64,000 bases of DNA from an uncultured Anaerolineales bacterium (GTDB lineage: Bacteria; Chloroflexota; Anaerolineae; Anaerolineales; Villigracilaceae): assembly GCA_937960595.1 (NCBI GenBank), contig CALGPL010000004.1:1-64000 (forward strand), in the 5' to 3' direction. Shown here one piece after another: positions 41,660-50,811 of the stretch; the stretch's first letter is position 1, and every line of letters starts with the position of its first letter. Under the pieces are notes generated by a model, which ran no database searches, was not told the origin of the DNA, and worked only from the letters and a program-made list of their open reading frames with translations. Both the position numbers and the translations under genes were made by a program.

Positions 41660-42229
41660 ATGAAATCGAACAAGACTTTCCTCCTGCTCGTGGCCGGCGC
41701 GCTTGGGACGGCCATCCTGGCCTGTACGATCAATGTCGGCGGCCCCGACTATCCGCCGGAAACCATCCCGGTCTCCACCGAAGCGGTGGGCGAGATGCGC
41801 AGCGCCATCCAGACGGCAGTCGCAGCCGGAGCAGAAAGCGGCCAGGTGACGCTCATCATCAGCGAGGTCCAACTGACCTCGTACCTGACCTACAAATTCG
41901 AATCGCAGCCCAACGCCATCCTGCACCATCCGCAGGTCTTCCTGCGCAACAACCAAATCCAGATATACGGAACGGCGCGCAGCGGCTATCTCGAGGCGAC
42001 CGCCCGGGTGGTGATGGCGCCGGCCATCAATGACCAGGGAAAACTGTACCTGGAACTGGTCACCGCCGATTTCGGCCCTCTCCCCGTCCCCGACGGGCTG
42101 AGAGAAGCCGTCACCGCCGTCATCACCGAAGCCTACACCGGCTCCCTGGGGCCGGCCGCCACCGGCTTCCGCCTGCAGACCATCATCGTTGCCGAGGGCT
42201 ACATGCTTCTCATTGGCGACATCCGTTGA
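41660..42229 (+). CDS. Putative lipoprotein of unknown function
   Basis: 189 residues with a lipoprotein signal (basic MKSNK, a hydrophobic core and lipobox LAC, Cys22). The mature part is beta-rich with [29 protein letters not shown] and [19 protein letters not shown], resembling lipid-binding or LppX-like folds only loosely. I do not recognise the family. It precedes another lipoprotein gene in the same direction by 24 nt, so both may act at the cell surface. Confidence 0.7.
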   Translation: MKSNKTFLLLVAGALGTAILACTINVGGPDYPPETIPVSTEAVGEMRSAIQTAVAAGAESGQVTLIISEVQLTSYLTYKFESQPNAILHHPQVFLRNNQIQIYGTARSGYLEATARVVMAPAINDQGKLYLELVTADFGPLPVPDGLREAVTAVITEAYTGSLGPAATGFRLQTIIVAEGYMLLIGDIR

Positions 42230-42253
42230 ACGTCAGGATTATACCAGCATCCC

Positions 42254-43852
42254 ATGAGACGCTTCTTTTCCCCCCCAATCGCCCTTCTGCTGGCGCTGAC
42301 GGCCCTCCTGCTGGCCGGCTGCGGCGCGCCCCGTTTGCGCCAGGAGGGGCTGCGCGTCGACCTCTACGTGGACGGCCTCGGCCAGCAAATCGCCCTGCCC
42401 GCCGGCAGCACCGTCCAGGACGCCCTGGACGCCGCCGGCGTCCGCCTCGGCCAGATGGACCGCGTTGAACCGCCCGTCTACACCGTCCTCTCCGACGGGA
42501 CGCGCATCGTTGTAACGCGCGTGCGCGAGGAGTTCGAAACGCAGCAGGTCTTGATTCCCTTCGATCACCAGGAGTTGCGCAACGAGTCCATGCCGACCGG
42601 CGAAACGCGCCTGATTCAGGCCGGAGTCAACGGCGTGAAAGAGATCACCATCCGCCACGTCTACGAAGATGGTGTCGAGGTGCGCAGCACGATCGTCTCG
42701 GAAGTCATCCTCCAGGAACCGACCGCCGAGATCGTCATGGTGGGCGTCCAGACGCCCTTCGCGCCTCTGCCCATCCCGGGCCGGCTGGCCTACCTGGCAG
42801 CCGGCAACGCCTGGGTGATGGAGGGGACGACCGCCGCCCGCCGGCCGCTGGTCACAACCGGCGACCTGGACGGACGCATCTTCACCCTCTCGCCCGACGG
42901 CGAATACCTGCTGTTCACCCGCCGCTCGAGCCGCGACCCCGCCGAAGAAATCAACACCCTCTGGGCGATCAGCCTGACCAGCGAGGCGCCGACGCTCATC
43001 AACCTGCGCGTCTCCAACGTCGTCCATTCGGCCGAGTGGGTCCCTGGCCAGACCTATCAGATCGCCTATTCGACCGTCGAGCCGAGTGCGACCGCCCCCG
43101 GCTGGCAGGCCAATAATGATTTGTACCTCATGACATTCTACCGCTGGGGCCAGCGCGGCAACGCCACGCGCATCCTCGACGCCAACTACGGCGGCGTTTA
43201 CGGCTGGTGGGGCACCATCTACCGTTTCTCTCCCGATGGCCGCCGCATCGTCTATACCCGCCCCGACGGCATCGGTCAGGTGGACGCCCGCGACGCCCTC
43301 CTCATCCCCATCCTCGAAATCACCCCCCTCAACACCCACAGCGACTGGGCCTGGGTCCCCGGCCTGGCCTGGGGCAGCGACAGCCAGACCCTCTTCGTCG
43401 TCACCCACGCCCCGCCAACCGGACTGGTCAGCCCGGAAGAGTCGCCCTTCTTCGACCTGAACGCCATCTCGCTGGTCAACAACACCAACATCCGCATCGC
43501 CGAACAAACCGGCATGTTTGCCTATCCCGCCGCCTCGCCCCTCCGGCAGACGGACTCGGAACGCTCCTACCGCCTGGCCTTCCTGGAAGCCATCTTCCCG
43601 GCTCAAAGCGACACCAGCCGCTACCGCCTGGTCGTCATGGACCGCGACGGCTCCGACCGCCAGACGCTCTTCCCCGCCGAGGGACTGCCCGGCATCGAAC
43701 CCCAAACCCCCGTCTGGGCCCCCCAGGAGAGCGAAAACGGCGACTTCATCGCCGTCCTCTACCAGGGCAACCTGTGGCTGGTGGACACGCGCAGCGGACA
43801 GGCCCAGCAGATCACCGGCGACGGATTGATCAGCCGCATTGACTGGAAATGA
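42254..43852 (+). CDS. Lipoprotein with DUF348-like and G5 domains and a C-terminal beta-propeller
   Basis: 532 residues. Signal peptide with lipobox LAGC (Cys about 23). An ubiquitin-like DUF348 segment (about 34-90, [20 protein letters not shown]) is followed by a G5 domain (about 95-165, [15 protein letters not shown] and [13 protein letters not shown]), as in YabE-type wall proteins. The remaining ~350 residues contain TolB/WD40-like repeats ([42 protein letters not shown]). G5 domains bind sugars or peptidoglycan-related polymers. The role is probably at the envelope, but unproved. Confidence 0.82.
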   Translation: MRRFFSPPIALLLALTALLLAGCGAPRLRQEGLRVDLYVDGLGQQIALPAGSTVQDALDAAGVRLGQMDRVEPPVYTVLSDGTRIVVTRVREEFETQQVLIPFDHQELRNESMPTGETRLIQAGVNGVKEITIRHVYEDGVEVRSTIVSEVILQEPTAEIVMVGVQTPFAPLPIPGRLAYLAAGNAWVMEGTTAARRPLVTTGDLDGRIFTLSPDGEYLLFTRRSSRDPAEEINTLWAISLTSEAPTLINLRVSNVVHSAEWVPGQTYQIAYSTVEPSATAPGWQANNDLYLMTFYRWGQRGNATRILDANYGGVYGWWGTIYRFSPDGRRIVYTRPDGIGQVDARDALLIPILEITPLNTHSDWAWVPGLAWGSDSQTLFVVTHAPPTGLVSPEESPFFDLNAISLVNNTNIRIAEQTGMFAYPAASPLRQTDSERSYRLAFLEAIFPAQSDTSRYRLVVMDRDGSDRQTLFPAEGLPGIEPQTPVWAPQESENGDFIAVLYQGNLWLVDTRSGQAQQITGDGLISRIDWK

Positions 43853-43880
43853 ACTCGAAATCCTTTGCAACAGAGGCTGC

Positions 43881-44840
43881 ATGTACATTCTCGTGACCGG
43901 CGCGGCCGGCTTCCTCGGCTCCCATCTCTGCGAACGCCTCCTGGCCGAAGGCCACCGAGTCATTGGCCTGGACAATCTGATCACCGGCGACCTGGAAAAC
44001 CTGGCTCACCTGAACCGCGATCCCCATTTCTCCTTCCTGCGGCACGATGTGACCGAAGCGTTCCCCGACCTCGGCCCGGTCGAGGCCGTCCTTCATTTCG
44101 CCTCCCCGGCCAGCCCCAATCTCAATTCGCCTTTCGGCTACCCCAACCTGCCCATCGAGACCCTGCGCGCCGGCTCGCTGGGAACGCTCAATTGCCTGGA
44201 ACTCTGCCTGGCGCGAACGGCCCGCTTCCTGCTCGCCTCCACCAGCGAGGTCTATGGCGATCCGCTGATTCATCCGCAGGGCGAAGAGTACTGGGGGCAC
44301 GTCAACCCCATCGGTCCGCGCTCGATGTACGACGAGGCCAAACGCTTTGCCGAAGCCGCCACCATGGCCTATCACCGCAAATACGGCCTGCCGACCCGCA
44401 TCGCCCGCATCTTCAACACCTATGGGCCGCGCATGCGCCTGGATGACGGCCGCGTCGTCCCCAACTTCATCCGCCAGGCGCTGGAAGGACACCCCCTCAC
44501 GATTTACGGCGATGGCCGCCACACTCGCTCGTTCTGCTACGTGGACGATCTGATCGACGGCGTCTACCGCCTGTTGCTCTCCGAGGTCTGCGAACCGGTC
44601 AACCTGGGCAGCCCCGACGAAACCACCATCCTGGACTTTGCCAATCTCATCAATCAACTGACCGGCAACACGGCCGGCGTCGTCTTCCAGCCCGAAAACC
44701 GCCTGGGCGACGACCCTCAGCGCCGCCAGCCCGACATCCGCCGCGCCCGTGAACGTCTCGGCTGGGAGCCGCACACCGAACTGGCCGACGGCCTGCGCCG
44801 CACCATCCCTTACGTCCGCAAAAAACTGGGCCTCCCATGA
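43881..44840 (+). CDS. NAD-dependent epimerase/dehydratase, probably UDP-glucuronate decarboxylase
   Basis: 319 residues of the extended short-chain dehydrogenase family. NAD-binding [16 protein letters not shown], then STSEVYGDP, and the catalytic YxxxK as YDEAK within [14 protein letters not shown], which fits UDP-xylose synthase (UXS) best. UXS makes UDP-xylose from UDP-glucuronate for surface glycans. Other family members (dTDP-glucose dehydratase, UDP-glucose epimerase) fit less well at NPIGPRS. AGAGG precedes ATG 43881. The GtrA gene overlaps its stop by 4 nt. Confidence 0.85.
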   Translation: MYILVTGAAGFLGSHLCERLLAEGHRVIGLDNLITGDLENLAHLNRDPHFSFLRHDVTEAFPDLGPVEAVLHFASPASPNLNSPFGYPNLPIETLRAGSLGTLNCLELCLARTARFLLASTSEVYGDPLIHPQGEEYWGHVNPIGPRSMYDEAKRFAEAATMAYHRKYGLPTRIARIFNTYGPRMRLDDGRVVPNFIRQALEGHPLTIYGDGRHTRSFCYVDDLIDGVYRLLLSEVCEPVNLGSPDETTILDFANLINQLTGNTAGVVFQPENRLGDDPQRRQPDIRRARERLGWEPHTELADGLRRTIPYVRKKLGLP

Positions 44841-45310
44841 CCATCCTGAACAACCGTCAAGAGCGCCTCCGCTTCTTCAAGTTCATGGTTGTCGGCGCAA
44901 TCGGCGCGGTCGTCGACTTCGGCGTCATGAATCTGCTCACCCATTGGTTCGACGCCCCCCTCGTCATCGCCGGCACGATTTCTTTCGTCTGCGCCGTGAT
45001 CAGCAACTTCATCTGGAACCGCTACTGGACCTACCCCGACTCGCGCTCCCGTCCCCTCCACCGCCAACTGGCGATGTTCTTCCTCGTCAACGTGGCCGGC
45101 GTGGCCATCCGCATCCCCATCCTCTGGATCCTCGAACCGCCGCTGCTGCGCCTCTTCACCGCGCTGGCACTGCCGGTCGCCGTCTCCCCCGACTTCCCGG
45201 CCAAGAACCTGACGGTCGCCGTCGCGGTGGGCATCGTCATGCTTTGGAACTTTTTCGCCAACCGCTATTGGACGTATAATGATATAGACGAGCAAAAGTC
45301 AAAGCCATGA
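44837..45310 (+). CDS. GtrA-family membrane protein
   Basis: 157 residues with four membrane spans and the two GtrA halves [19 protein letters not shown] and [21 protein letters not shown]; the first half closes with [10 protein letters not shown]. GtrA proteins are thought to help move lipid-linked sugars across the membrane. Coupling to the UXS-like gene (ATGA overlap) supports a role in surface polysaccharide. It also overlaps the next gene by 4 nt. Confidence 0.88.
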   Translation: MTILNNRQERLRFFKFMVVGAIGAVVDFGVMNLLTHWFDAPLVIAGTISFVCAVISNFIWNRYWTYPDSRSRPLHRQLAMFFLVNVAGVAIRIPILWILEPPLLRLFTALALPVAVSPDFPAKNLTVAVAVGIVMLWNFFANRYWTYNDIDEQKSKP

Positions 45311-45687
45311 ACAACACCTCCCCTCTGATCCCTCTCTACACTTCGCGCGGCGATGTTGAGGCCTTTCTGGCCTATCCCTATCTGTTCAACCGTCTGGGCG
45401 AATGGATCGGCTGGGTGACCGCCGAACGCCAGGTCTATTCTGTCCTGGGCGCCTATGTCGGCCAGATCAGTGACGACCGGCGCATCCTGCGCAAGCGCGT
45501 CCTCGAGGCCGCCCCGCCCGGCCGCACCCCGCCCCCGCCGCCACAGCAAAAAATCTACCCGCCTGCCACCGTCCCTCTTGCCCCGCTGATGAAAGAACTG
45601 GAATTCAGTTTCATGGACGTTTTGCTGGAAGAACCGGAACGCCTGCACACTGCCGACAGCGGCGAACTCAGACAGGACATGGACTGA
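45307..45687 (+). CDS. Small protein of unknown function with a 4-fold beta-flip-like repeat
   Basis: 126 residues. IPLYTSRGDVEAFLAY, RLGEWIGWVTAERQVYSVLG and YVGQISDDRRILRKR form short beta repeats, then a Pro-rich stretch (PPGRTPPPPPQQKIYPP) and an acidic tail. Similar short proteins occur in Chloroflexota, but I know no function. It overlaps the GtrA stop by 4 nt, so it is in the same transcript. Confidence 0.65.
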   Translation: MNNTSPLIPLYTSRGDVEAFLAYPYLFNRLGEWIGWVTAERQVYSVLGAYVGQISDDRRILRKRVLEAAPPGRTPPPPPQQKIYPPATVPLAPLMKELEFSFMDVLLEEPERLHTADSGELRQDMD

Positions 45688-45692
45688 CCCCT

Positions 45693-46169
45693 ATGACCGA
45701 TCTCTCCCCGAAAACCATGCGCGCCTCCCGCATCCAACTGGCCCAGTTGATGATGCCCGAACACGCCAACAATCATGGCAACGTCCACGGCGGCTGGATC
45801 ATGAAACTGGCCGACGAGGCCGGCGCCCTGGCCTCCACCCGCCACGCCGGCCACCGCACCGTGACGGTCGCCATCGACCAGATGGTCTTTCGCCAGCCCA
45901 TCCGCATTGGCGACCTGGTCATCCTGGACGCCGAAGTGACCTACGCCGGGCGCACCTCCATGGAAGTCGAAGTCAACGTGACCGCAGAAAACCCCATCAC
46001 CGGCGAGCGCACCCACACCAACACGGCCTACTTCGTCTACGTTGCCCTGGGCGAGGACCGCAAACCGACCCCCGTCCCCCCGCTGATCGCCGAGACGCCG
46101 GAGGAAGAAGAACGCATGGCGGCTGCCCGCGAACGTCAGCAGAGACGCCTGACGCAAAAACCGCGCTGA
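45693..46169 (+). CDS. Acyl-CoA thioesterase (hotdog, YciA/BFIT-like)
   Basis: 158 residues with the hotdog signature NNHGNVHGGWIMKLADEAGA (Asn, His and the helix Asp/Glu), and VTVAIDQMVFRQPIRIGD. Hydrolyses fatty acyl-CoA to free acid and CoA in the cytoplasm. The charged C-terminal tail (EEERMAAARERQQRRL) is extra. It starts 5 nt after the previous gene. Confidence 0.9.
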   Translation: MTDLSPKTMRASRIQLAQLMMPEHANNHGNVHGGWIMKLADEAGALASTRHAGHRTVTVAIDQMVFRQPIRIGDLVILDAEVTYAGRTSMEVEVNVTAENPITGERTHTNTAYFVYVALGEDRKPTPVPPLIAETPEEEERMAAARERQQRRLTQKPR

Positions 46170-46184
46170 GAAACGCGAGGCTCC

Positions 46185-47405
46185 ATGAACCCCGACGAAC
46201 CCGCCCTCCCCGATCTGCCCGAATCCGAGCCGAAAGAACGGCTGGCTCACCCCTTCCGCAGTCTGCGCGAACTGGTGGACTACGTCTCGGGGAAAAATCT
46301 GCCGCCCGTCGAAGTCGGCGATGCCGGGCTGGCCGAACCCCTGCCCTTCCCCTTCCTCGCCATCGTCGGCCAACAAGAAATGAAACTGGCCCTCCTGCTG
46401 GGCCTGATCAACCCGGCCGTGGGGGGCATTCTGCTGGTCGGGCCGCGCGGCACGGCCAAGACCACCGCCGTCCGCTCCCTGCTCGACCTGCTGCCGCCCG
46501 TCGAGCGCAGCCTGTGCCGTTACGGCTGCCTGCCCGAAGATGTTCTCGCCGGCGGCATGGACGCCGTCTGCCCGGATTGCGCCCGCAAGTTCGCCGAGGG
46601 CCAGCCGCTGACCGCCTCCGACCGCGTCCGGCTGGTCGAACTGCCGCTCAACGCCCGCCTCGAGGACGTCGTCGGCGGCATTGACGAGCGCGCCGCCGTC
46701 ACCCACAACCGGCTGCGCATCCGGCGCGGCATCCTGGCCCAGGCCGACCGCAACCTGCTTTACATTGACGAAATCAACCTCCTCGACGACGACATCGTTG
46801 ACGCCATCCTGGACGCCGCCGCCCAGGGCAGTTACACCGTCCGGCGCGGCCCGCTCTCGGCCACCTATCGGGCGCGCTTCGTTCTCATCGGCTCGATGAA
46901 CCCCGAGGAGGGCAAACTGCGGCCCCAAATCCTCGACCGCTTCGGCCTGCGCGTCATCGTGCGCGGCCTCGAAGCGCCCGAAGAACGCCTGGAAGCCTAC
47001 CGCCGGGTGCGCGCCTACCTGACCAACCCGCACGGCATGTCCGCTGCCTACCGGGAGGAAATGACCGCCGCCGCCGAGGAAATCCGCCAGGCGCGCGCCC
47101 GCCTGCCGCAAGTGAACCTGCCCAACAAGGTCGCCCGCCCGGCCATCGCCCTCGTCCAGAAAATGGGCATCGACAGCCTGCGGGCCGAAATCACCTGGTT
47201 CGAGGCCGCCCGCGCCTACGCCGCGGCCGACAACCGCACCGAAGTCACCCCCACCGACCTGAAGGCCGTCGCCCCCATGGCCCTGCGCCTGCGCCGCTCG
47301 CAATTCATGACCGAGTATTTCTCCAACCAGCAAAGCGAGGAAGAAGAAATGCAGGCGCTGCTGGCAAAGTGGGGACCAAGACGCTCCGGCAGAGGCAGAA
47401 AGTAA
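46185..47405 (+). CDS. Magnesium-chelatase subunit I-like AAA+ ATPase
   Basis: 406 residues. Walker A VGPRGTAKTTAVRSLLDLLP, Walker B LLYIDEINLLDD, sensor IGSMNPEEGKLRPQILDRFG and a C-terminal helical lid, all as in BchI/ChlI. An insertion has CRYGC and, 18 residues later, CPDC, a possible zinc site that also occurs in some BchI-type proteins. There is no BchD or BchH here, so pigment synthesis is not implied; such orphan ATPases usually work with a VWA-domain partner as a chaperone. The next gene starts right after the stop codon. Confidence 0.85.
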   Translation: MNPDEPALPDLPESEPKERLAHPFRSLRELVDYVSGKNLPPVEVGDAGLAEPLPFPFLAIVGQQEMKLALLLGLINPAVGGILLVGPRGTAKTTAVRSLLDLLPPVERSLCRYGCLPEDVLAGGMDAVCPDCARKFAEGQPLTASDRVRLVELPLNARLEDVVGGIDERAAVTHNRLRIRRGILAQADRNLLYIDEINLLDDDIVDAILDAAAQGSYTVRRGPLSATYRARFVLIGSMNPEEGKLRPQILDRFGLRVIVRGLEAPEERLEAYRRVRAYLTNPHGMSAAYREEMTAAAEEIRQARARLPQVNLPNKVARPAIALVQKMGIDSLRAEITWFEAARAYAAADNRTEVTPTDLKAVAPMALRLRRSQFMTEYFSNQQSEEEEMQALLAKWGPRRSGRGRK

Positions 47406-48386
47406 ATGTCCCTCACCCACCGCGAACGCCTGCTGGCCTGCCTGGCCGATGACCCCGCCCTCGACCGGCCGCCGGTCGCCCTGTGGCGGCACTTTCCGGT
47501 GGACGACCAATCGCCCGACAGCCTGGCCGCCGCCACGCTCGACTTCCAGCGCCGCTACGACTTCGACCTGGTCAAAGTGACGCCGGCCTCCTCGTTCTGC
47601 CTCAAAGATTGGGGCGTGGAGGATGTCTGGGAGGGCCACCCCGAAGGGACGCGTCGCTACACGAAACGCGTCATCCTCCGCCCCCAAGATTGGGAAGCGC
47701 TTTCCCGCCTCGACCCCACCGCCCCGCACCTGGCCGCCCAACTGGATTGTCTGCGCCTCCTGCGGCGCGCACTCGGCCCCGAGACGCCCCTCCTGCAGAC
47801 CATCTTCAGTCCCCTGGCCCAGGCCAGAAACCTGGCCGGCAGCGAAACCCTGCTCGCCCACCTGCGCCTCTATCCCGAAGCCGTCCGCGCCGGCCTGGAA
47901 ACCATCGCCGCCGCCACCCGCCGCTTCATCGAGGCCGCCCTCGAGACCGGCATCGCCGGCATCTTCTACGCCATCCAGCACGCCCGCGCCGATCTGCTCT
48001 CTCTTCAGGAATACAGCCTCTTTGGCCTGCCCGCCGACCGGCAAGCCCTCGAACCCGCCACTGCCCTGGGGTGCAACCTGCTCCACCTGCATGGCCAAAA
48101 CATCTACTTCGATCTGGTTCGGGAACTTCCTTTCCCCATCGTCAACTGGCACGACCGCGAGACGCCCCCCTCCCTGACCGAGGCCCAGGCCCGCTTCGGC
48201 GGCGTCGTCTGCGGCGGCCTCAGCCAGAACACCCTCGTCTATCGCGGCCCGCGCGAGGTCCGGCAAGAGGCCGCCGACGCCCTCGCCCAGACCGGCGGCC
48301 GGCGTTTCCTGCTCGGCACCGGCTGCGTCGTCCCGGTCATCGCCAGCCACGGCAATCTTCTGACCGCCCGACGGAGCGTCGAATGA
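47406..48386 (+). CDS. Uroporphyrinogen decarboxylase-family protein
   Basis: 326 residues with the URO-D TIM-barrel pattern: LTHRERLLACLADD at the start, DFDLVKVTPASSFCLKDWG, LLQTIFSPLAQARNLAG and GGLSQNTLVYRGP, then RFLLGTGCVVP near the end. The family includes HemE and corrinoid methyltransferases of MtaA/CmuA type. The HemE N-terminal arginine motif is not obvious, so a methyltransferase-like role is as likely. The terminal GCVVP is typical of methylcobamide enzymes. It is linked to the AAA+ gene before it and overlaps rsmD by 4 nt. Confidence 0.8.
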   Translation: MSLTHRERLLACLADDPALDRPPVALWRHFPVDDQSPDSLAAATLDFQRRYDFDLVKVTPASSFCLKDWGVEDVWEGHPEGTRRYTKRVILRPQDWEALSRLDPTAPHLAAQLDCLRLLRRALGPETPLLQTIFSPLAQARNLAGSETLLAHLRLYPEAVRAGLETIAAATRRFIEAALETGIAGIFYAIQHARADLLSLQEYSLFGLPADRQALEPATALGCNLLHLHGQNIYFDLVRELPFPIVNWHDRETPPSLTEAQARFGGVVCGGLSQNTLVYRGPREVRQEAADALAQTGGRRFLLGTGCVVPVIASHGNLLTARRSVE

Positions 48387-48937
48387 GCCTGCGCGTCATC
48401 TCCGGCTCGGCGAAGGGCCGCCGCCTGAAGAGCGTCCCCGGCGAGACCACCCGCCCGGTGACCGATATGGTCCGCCAGGCGCTGTTCAACATCCTGAGCA
48501 GCGACGTGATCGATTCGACCTGGTGGGATCTGTTCGGCGGCACCGGCGCGATCGGCATCGAAGCCCTCAGCCGCGGGGCAGCCTTCGTCCGTTTCAGCGA
48601 CCTGAACCGTCAGCCAATCGAGGTCATCAAAGCCAACCTGCAAACCTGCGGCCTGGGCGAGCGGGCCGAAGTACGCCGCGGCGACGCCTTCGCCATGCTG
48701 GCCGCTCCTGCCGACCGTCAGTTCGACTACGTCTACATCGCCCCGCCGCAATACAAAGAAATGTGGTCACAGGCATTGCTGGCCCTGGACGCCAATCCCG
48801 CCTGGCTGAGCGCCGACGCCTGGGTCATCGTGCAAATCCACCCGCGCGAATACCAAACTCTGACCCTGACCAATCTGAGCGAATTCGACCAGCGCAAATA
48901 CGGCAGCACCCTGCTGGTCTTCTACGCCCGGCGCTGA
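48383..48937 (+). CDS. rsmD: 16S rRNA (guanine-N2) methyltransferase RsmD
   Basis: 184 residues: MSLRVISGSAKGRRLKSVPG, TRPVTDMVRQALFNIL, the SAM-binding WWDLFGGTGAIGIEALSRGA and the substrate region YVYIAPPQY. RsmD methylates G966 of 16S rRNA. Motif IV reads APPQ where most members have DPPY, so the usual acidic or amide residue is alanine. It overlaps the preceding gene by 4 nt (ATGA). Confidence 0.9.
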   Translation: MSLRVISGSAKGRRLKSVPGETTRPVTDMVRQALFNILSSDVIDSTWWDLFGGTGAIGIEALSRGAAFVRFSDLNRQPIEVIKANLQTCGLGERAEVRRGDAFAMLAAPADRQFDYVYIAPPQYKEMWSQALLALDANPAWLSADAWVIVQIHPREYQTLTLTNLSEFDQRKYGSTLLVFYARR

Positions 48938-49018
48938 AAACTCGAACGATTTGGGGGATTTACGAAAGGGGCGCCGATGTTGTATGATATAGACAAAGCC
49001 GGGAAGAGGAGCAGAGAC

Positions 49019-49504
49019 ATGGAAATCCTGAACGTCAAAATCGAAAAACCCGAAGCCGTCAACTTCATCCTCGGGCAGTCGCATTTCATCAAAACTGTCG
49101 AAGACTTGCACGAGGCGCTGGTCAACGCCGTGCCGGGCATCCGTTTCGGCCTCGCCTTTTGCGAAGCCTCGGGCAAATGCCTGGTGCGCTGTTCCGGCAA
49201 CGACGAAGCCATGCTGGCCCTGGCCCAGAAGAACGCCCTGGCCATCGGTGCCGGGCATTCATTCATCATCTTTCTGGCCGAGGGATACTACCCGATCAAC
49301 GTCCTGAATGCGGTCAAGAGCGTCCCCGAAGTCTGCCGCATCTTTTGCGCCACCGCCAACCCGACCGAGGTGCTGGTCGCCGTGACCGAACAGGGGCGCG
49401 GCATCCTGGGCGTCGTGGACGGCTCCGCCCCCCTGGGCATCGAAGGCGAGACCGATCTTGCCTGGCGCAAAGAATTTCTGCGCAAGATCGGCTACAAACT
49501 GTAA
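49019..49504 (+). CDS. Adenosine-specific kinase-like protein
   Basis: 161 residues matching the small family first described in Pyrobaculum as adenosine-specific kinase: [59 protein letters not shown] and [12 protein letters not shown]. The fold is not that of ordinary kinases, and activity in bacteria is little tested. GAAGAGGAG precedes ATG 49019. A TATGAT at about 48982-48987 may be its -10 box. The kinase gene downstream begins 29 nt later. Confidence 0.87.
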   Translation: MEILNVKIEKPEAVNFILGQSHFIKTVEDLHEALVNAVPGIRFGLAFCEASGKCLVRCSGNDEAMLALAQKNALAIGAGHSFIIFLAEGYYPINVLNAVKSVPEVCRIFCATANPTEVLVAVTEQGRGILGVVDGSAPLGIEGETDLAWRKEFLRKIGYKL

Positions 49505-49533
49505 CGTTCGCCAGAGTCGAGAAGAGGTGTCCG

Positions 49534-50754
49534 ATGACCACCCAGCGCGCCCCCTCCAAAATCATCCCGCGCGCCTTTCCGGGCATCACGCCCGGGGAGG
49601 TCGCCGAACTGATCAGCAACAGTCAACTCAAGAATTACCCGGCCGACGTCGTCCTGTGCCACGAAAATGCGATCGAGGACGCCTTCTACCTCATCCTGGA
49701 AGGCGAGGTCGAGGTCACCAAAGTCATCAACAACAACGAAACGCGCCTGTTAAAGACGCTCGGCGCCGGGGACTTCTTCGGCGAGATGGCGCTGATCCAC
49801 AATGCCCCGCGCGCTGCCACGGTCAAGAGCCTCACCCCGCTGATCGTCTTGGAAATCAGCCGCGAAGCCTTCGACCGCGTGCTGAAACGCAGCAGTTCCA
49901 TCGCCCTGGCAATGGTGCGCGAGATCAGCCGCCGGCTGCGCGAAAACGACAAGATGGCCATCGACGACCTGCGCATGCGGGCCGGCGAACTGGCCGAAGC
50001 CTACCAAAAACTGGCCGAACTGGACCTGGCCCGGCGCGAATTCCTGACCAACGTGGCCCATCAGTTGCGCACCCCGCTGACCGTCGCCAACGGCTATCTC
50101 GACCTGATCCAGAAAGGCACGGTCCCGCCTGAACGCCTGCCCGAAGCCCTCGACACCGTAGCGCGCAACGTTCACACCATCATGGCCCTCGTCAACGACA
50201 TTCTTTTCGTCCAGGAGATGGACCTGATCCTGGCCAAGTTCAAAGCAGTGGACATGAGGACGGTGGTCGAGAGCGTGATCGGCAATTTCGGCGAAAAAGC
50301 CCGTCAGAACGGCGTCCAACTGCACATCGAGGCCGACCCCGATCTGCAGCCGGTGTCGGGCGACGCCCGCCACCTGGAACGGGCGCTGGCCGCCCTGGTG
50401 GACAACGCCATCAAGTTCAGCCCGGACGGCGGCAATGTTCACATCCGCCTGGCCAACCGGGGCGAGCAGGTTATGATTGCGATCGAGGATCAGGGCATTG
50501 GCATCCCCGCCGACAAACTTCCCAAAATCTTCAACCGTTTCTATCATCTCGATCGCAGCGGCAATCAACTCTTCGAGGGTATTGGGCTGGGGTTGGCCAT
50601 CACCAAACAAGTCATTGACCAGCACAAGGGCCGCATCGAAGTGGAAAGCCGGCCCCATCAGGGCAGCACTTTCACGATATGGCTCAACCGCTGGGAAGAG
50701 GACAAGGCCGGCGAGGGAGAAGAACCGGCTTTCGAGGCCGGTGCAACCGTCTAG
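49534..50754 (+). CDS. Soluble sensor histidine kinase with N-terminal cyclic-nucleotide-binding domain
   Basis: 406 residues. The first ~140 are a CRP-like cNMP-binding beta-roll (YLILEGEVEVTKV, GAGDFFGEMALIHNAPRAA, which holds the phosphate-binding cassette). A helix linker (about 145-170) leads to HisKA with NVAHQLRTPLTVANGYLDL and a HATPase with NAIKFSP, DQGIGIP and GIGLGLAI. There is no membrane span. It may be controlled by cAMP or a similar ligand, or the beta-roll may bind protein only. No response regulator is next to it; the stand-alone receiver at 60806 is one candidate in the window. Confidence 0.9.
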   Translation: MTTQRAPSKIIPRAFPGITPGEVAELISNSQLKNYPADVVLCHENAIEDAFYLILEGEVEVTKVINNNETRLLKTLGAGDFFGEMALIHNAPRAATVKSLTPLIVLEISREAFDRVLKRSSSIALAMVREISRRLRENDKMAIDDLRMRAGELAEAYQKLAELDLARREFLTNVAHQLRTPLTVANGYLDLIQKGTVPPERLPEALDTVARNVHTIMALVNDILFVQEMDLILAKFKAVDMRTVVESVIGNFGEKARQNGVQLHIEADPDLQPVSGDARHLERALAALVDNAIKFSPDGGNVHIRLANRGEQVMIAIEDQGIGIPADKLPKIFNRFYHLDRSGNQLFEGIGLGLAITKQVIDQHKGRIEVESRPHQGSTFTIWLNRWEEDKAGEGEEPAFEAGATV

Positions 50755-50772
50755 CCTGGATAGATGAATTTG

Positions 50773-50806
50773 CGGCCCCGTTTCCTCGAGAGAAACGGGG
50801 CCGTTT
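50773..50806. terminator. Terminator between the cNMP-kinase and the nudix gene
   Basis: CGGCCCCGTTTC (50773-50784) and GAAACGGGGCCG (50792-50803) form a perfect 12-bp stem with a 7-nt loop, then TTT. It lies between convergent genes and can serve both. Confidence 0.8.
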
Positions 50807-50811
50807 CAGAT

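Noticed and set aside
45555-48350. 931-codon open frame on the minus strand
   Set aside because: It is the antisense shadow of the thioesterase, AAA+ and URO-D genes, all with clear motifs; its own translation has biased composition and no recognisable domain.
46185-48386. Evidence for bacteriochlorophyll synthesis (BchI plus HemE-like)
   Set aside because: No other chelatase subunit or pigment gene is present. Both genes belong to families with many non-photosynthetic members.
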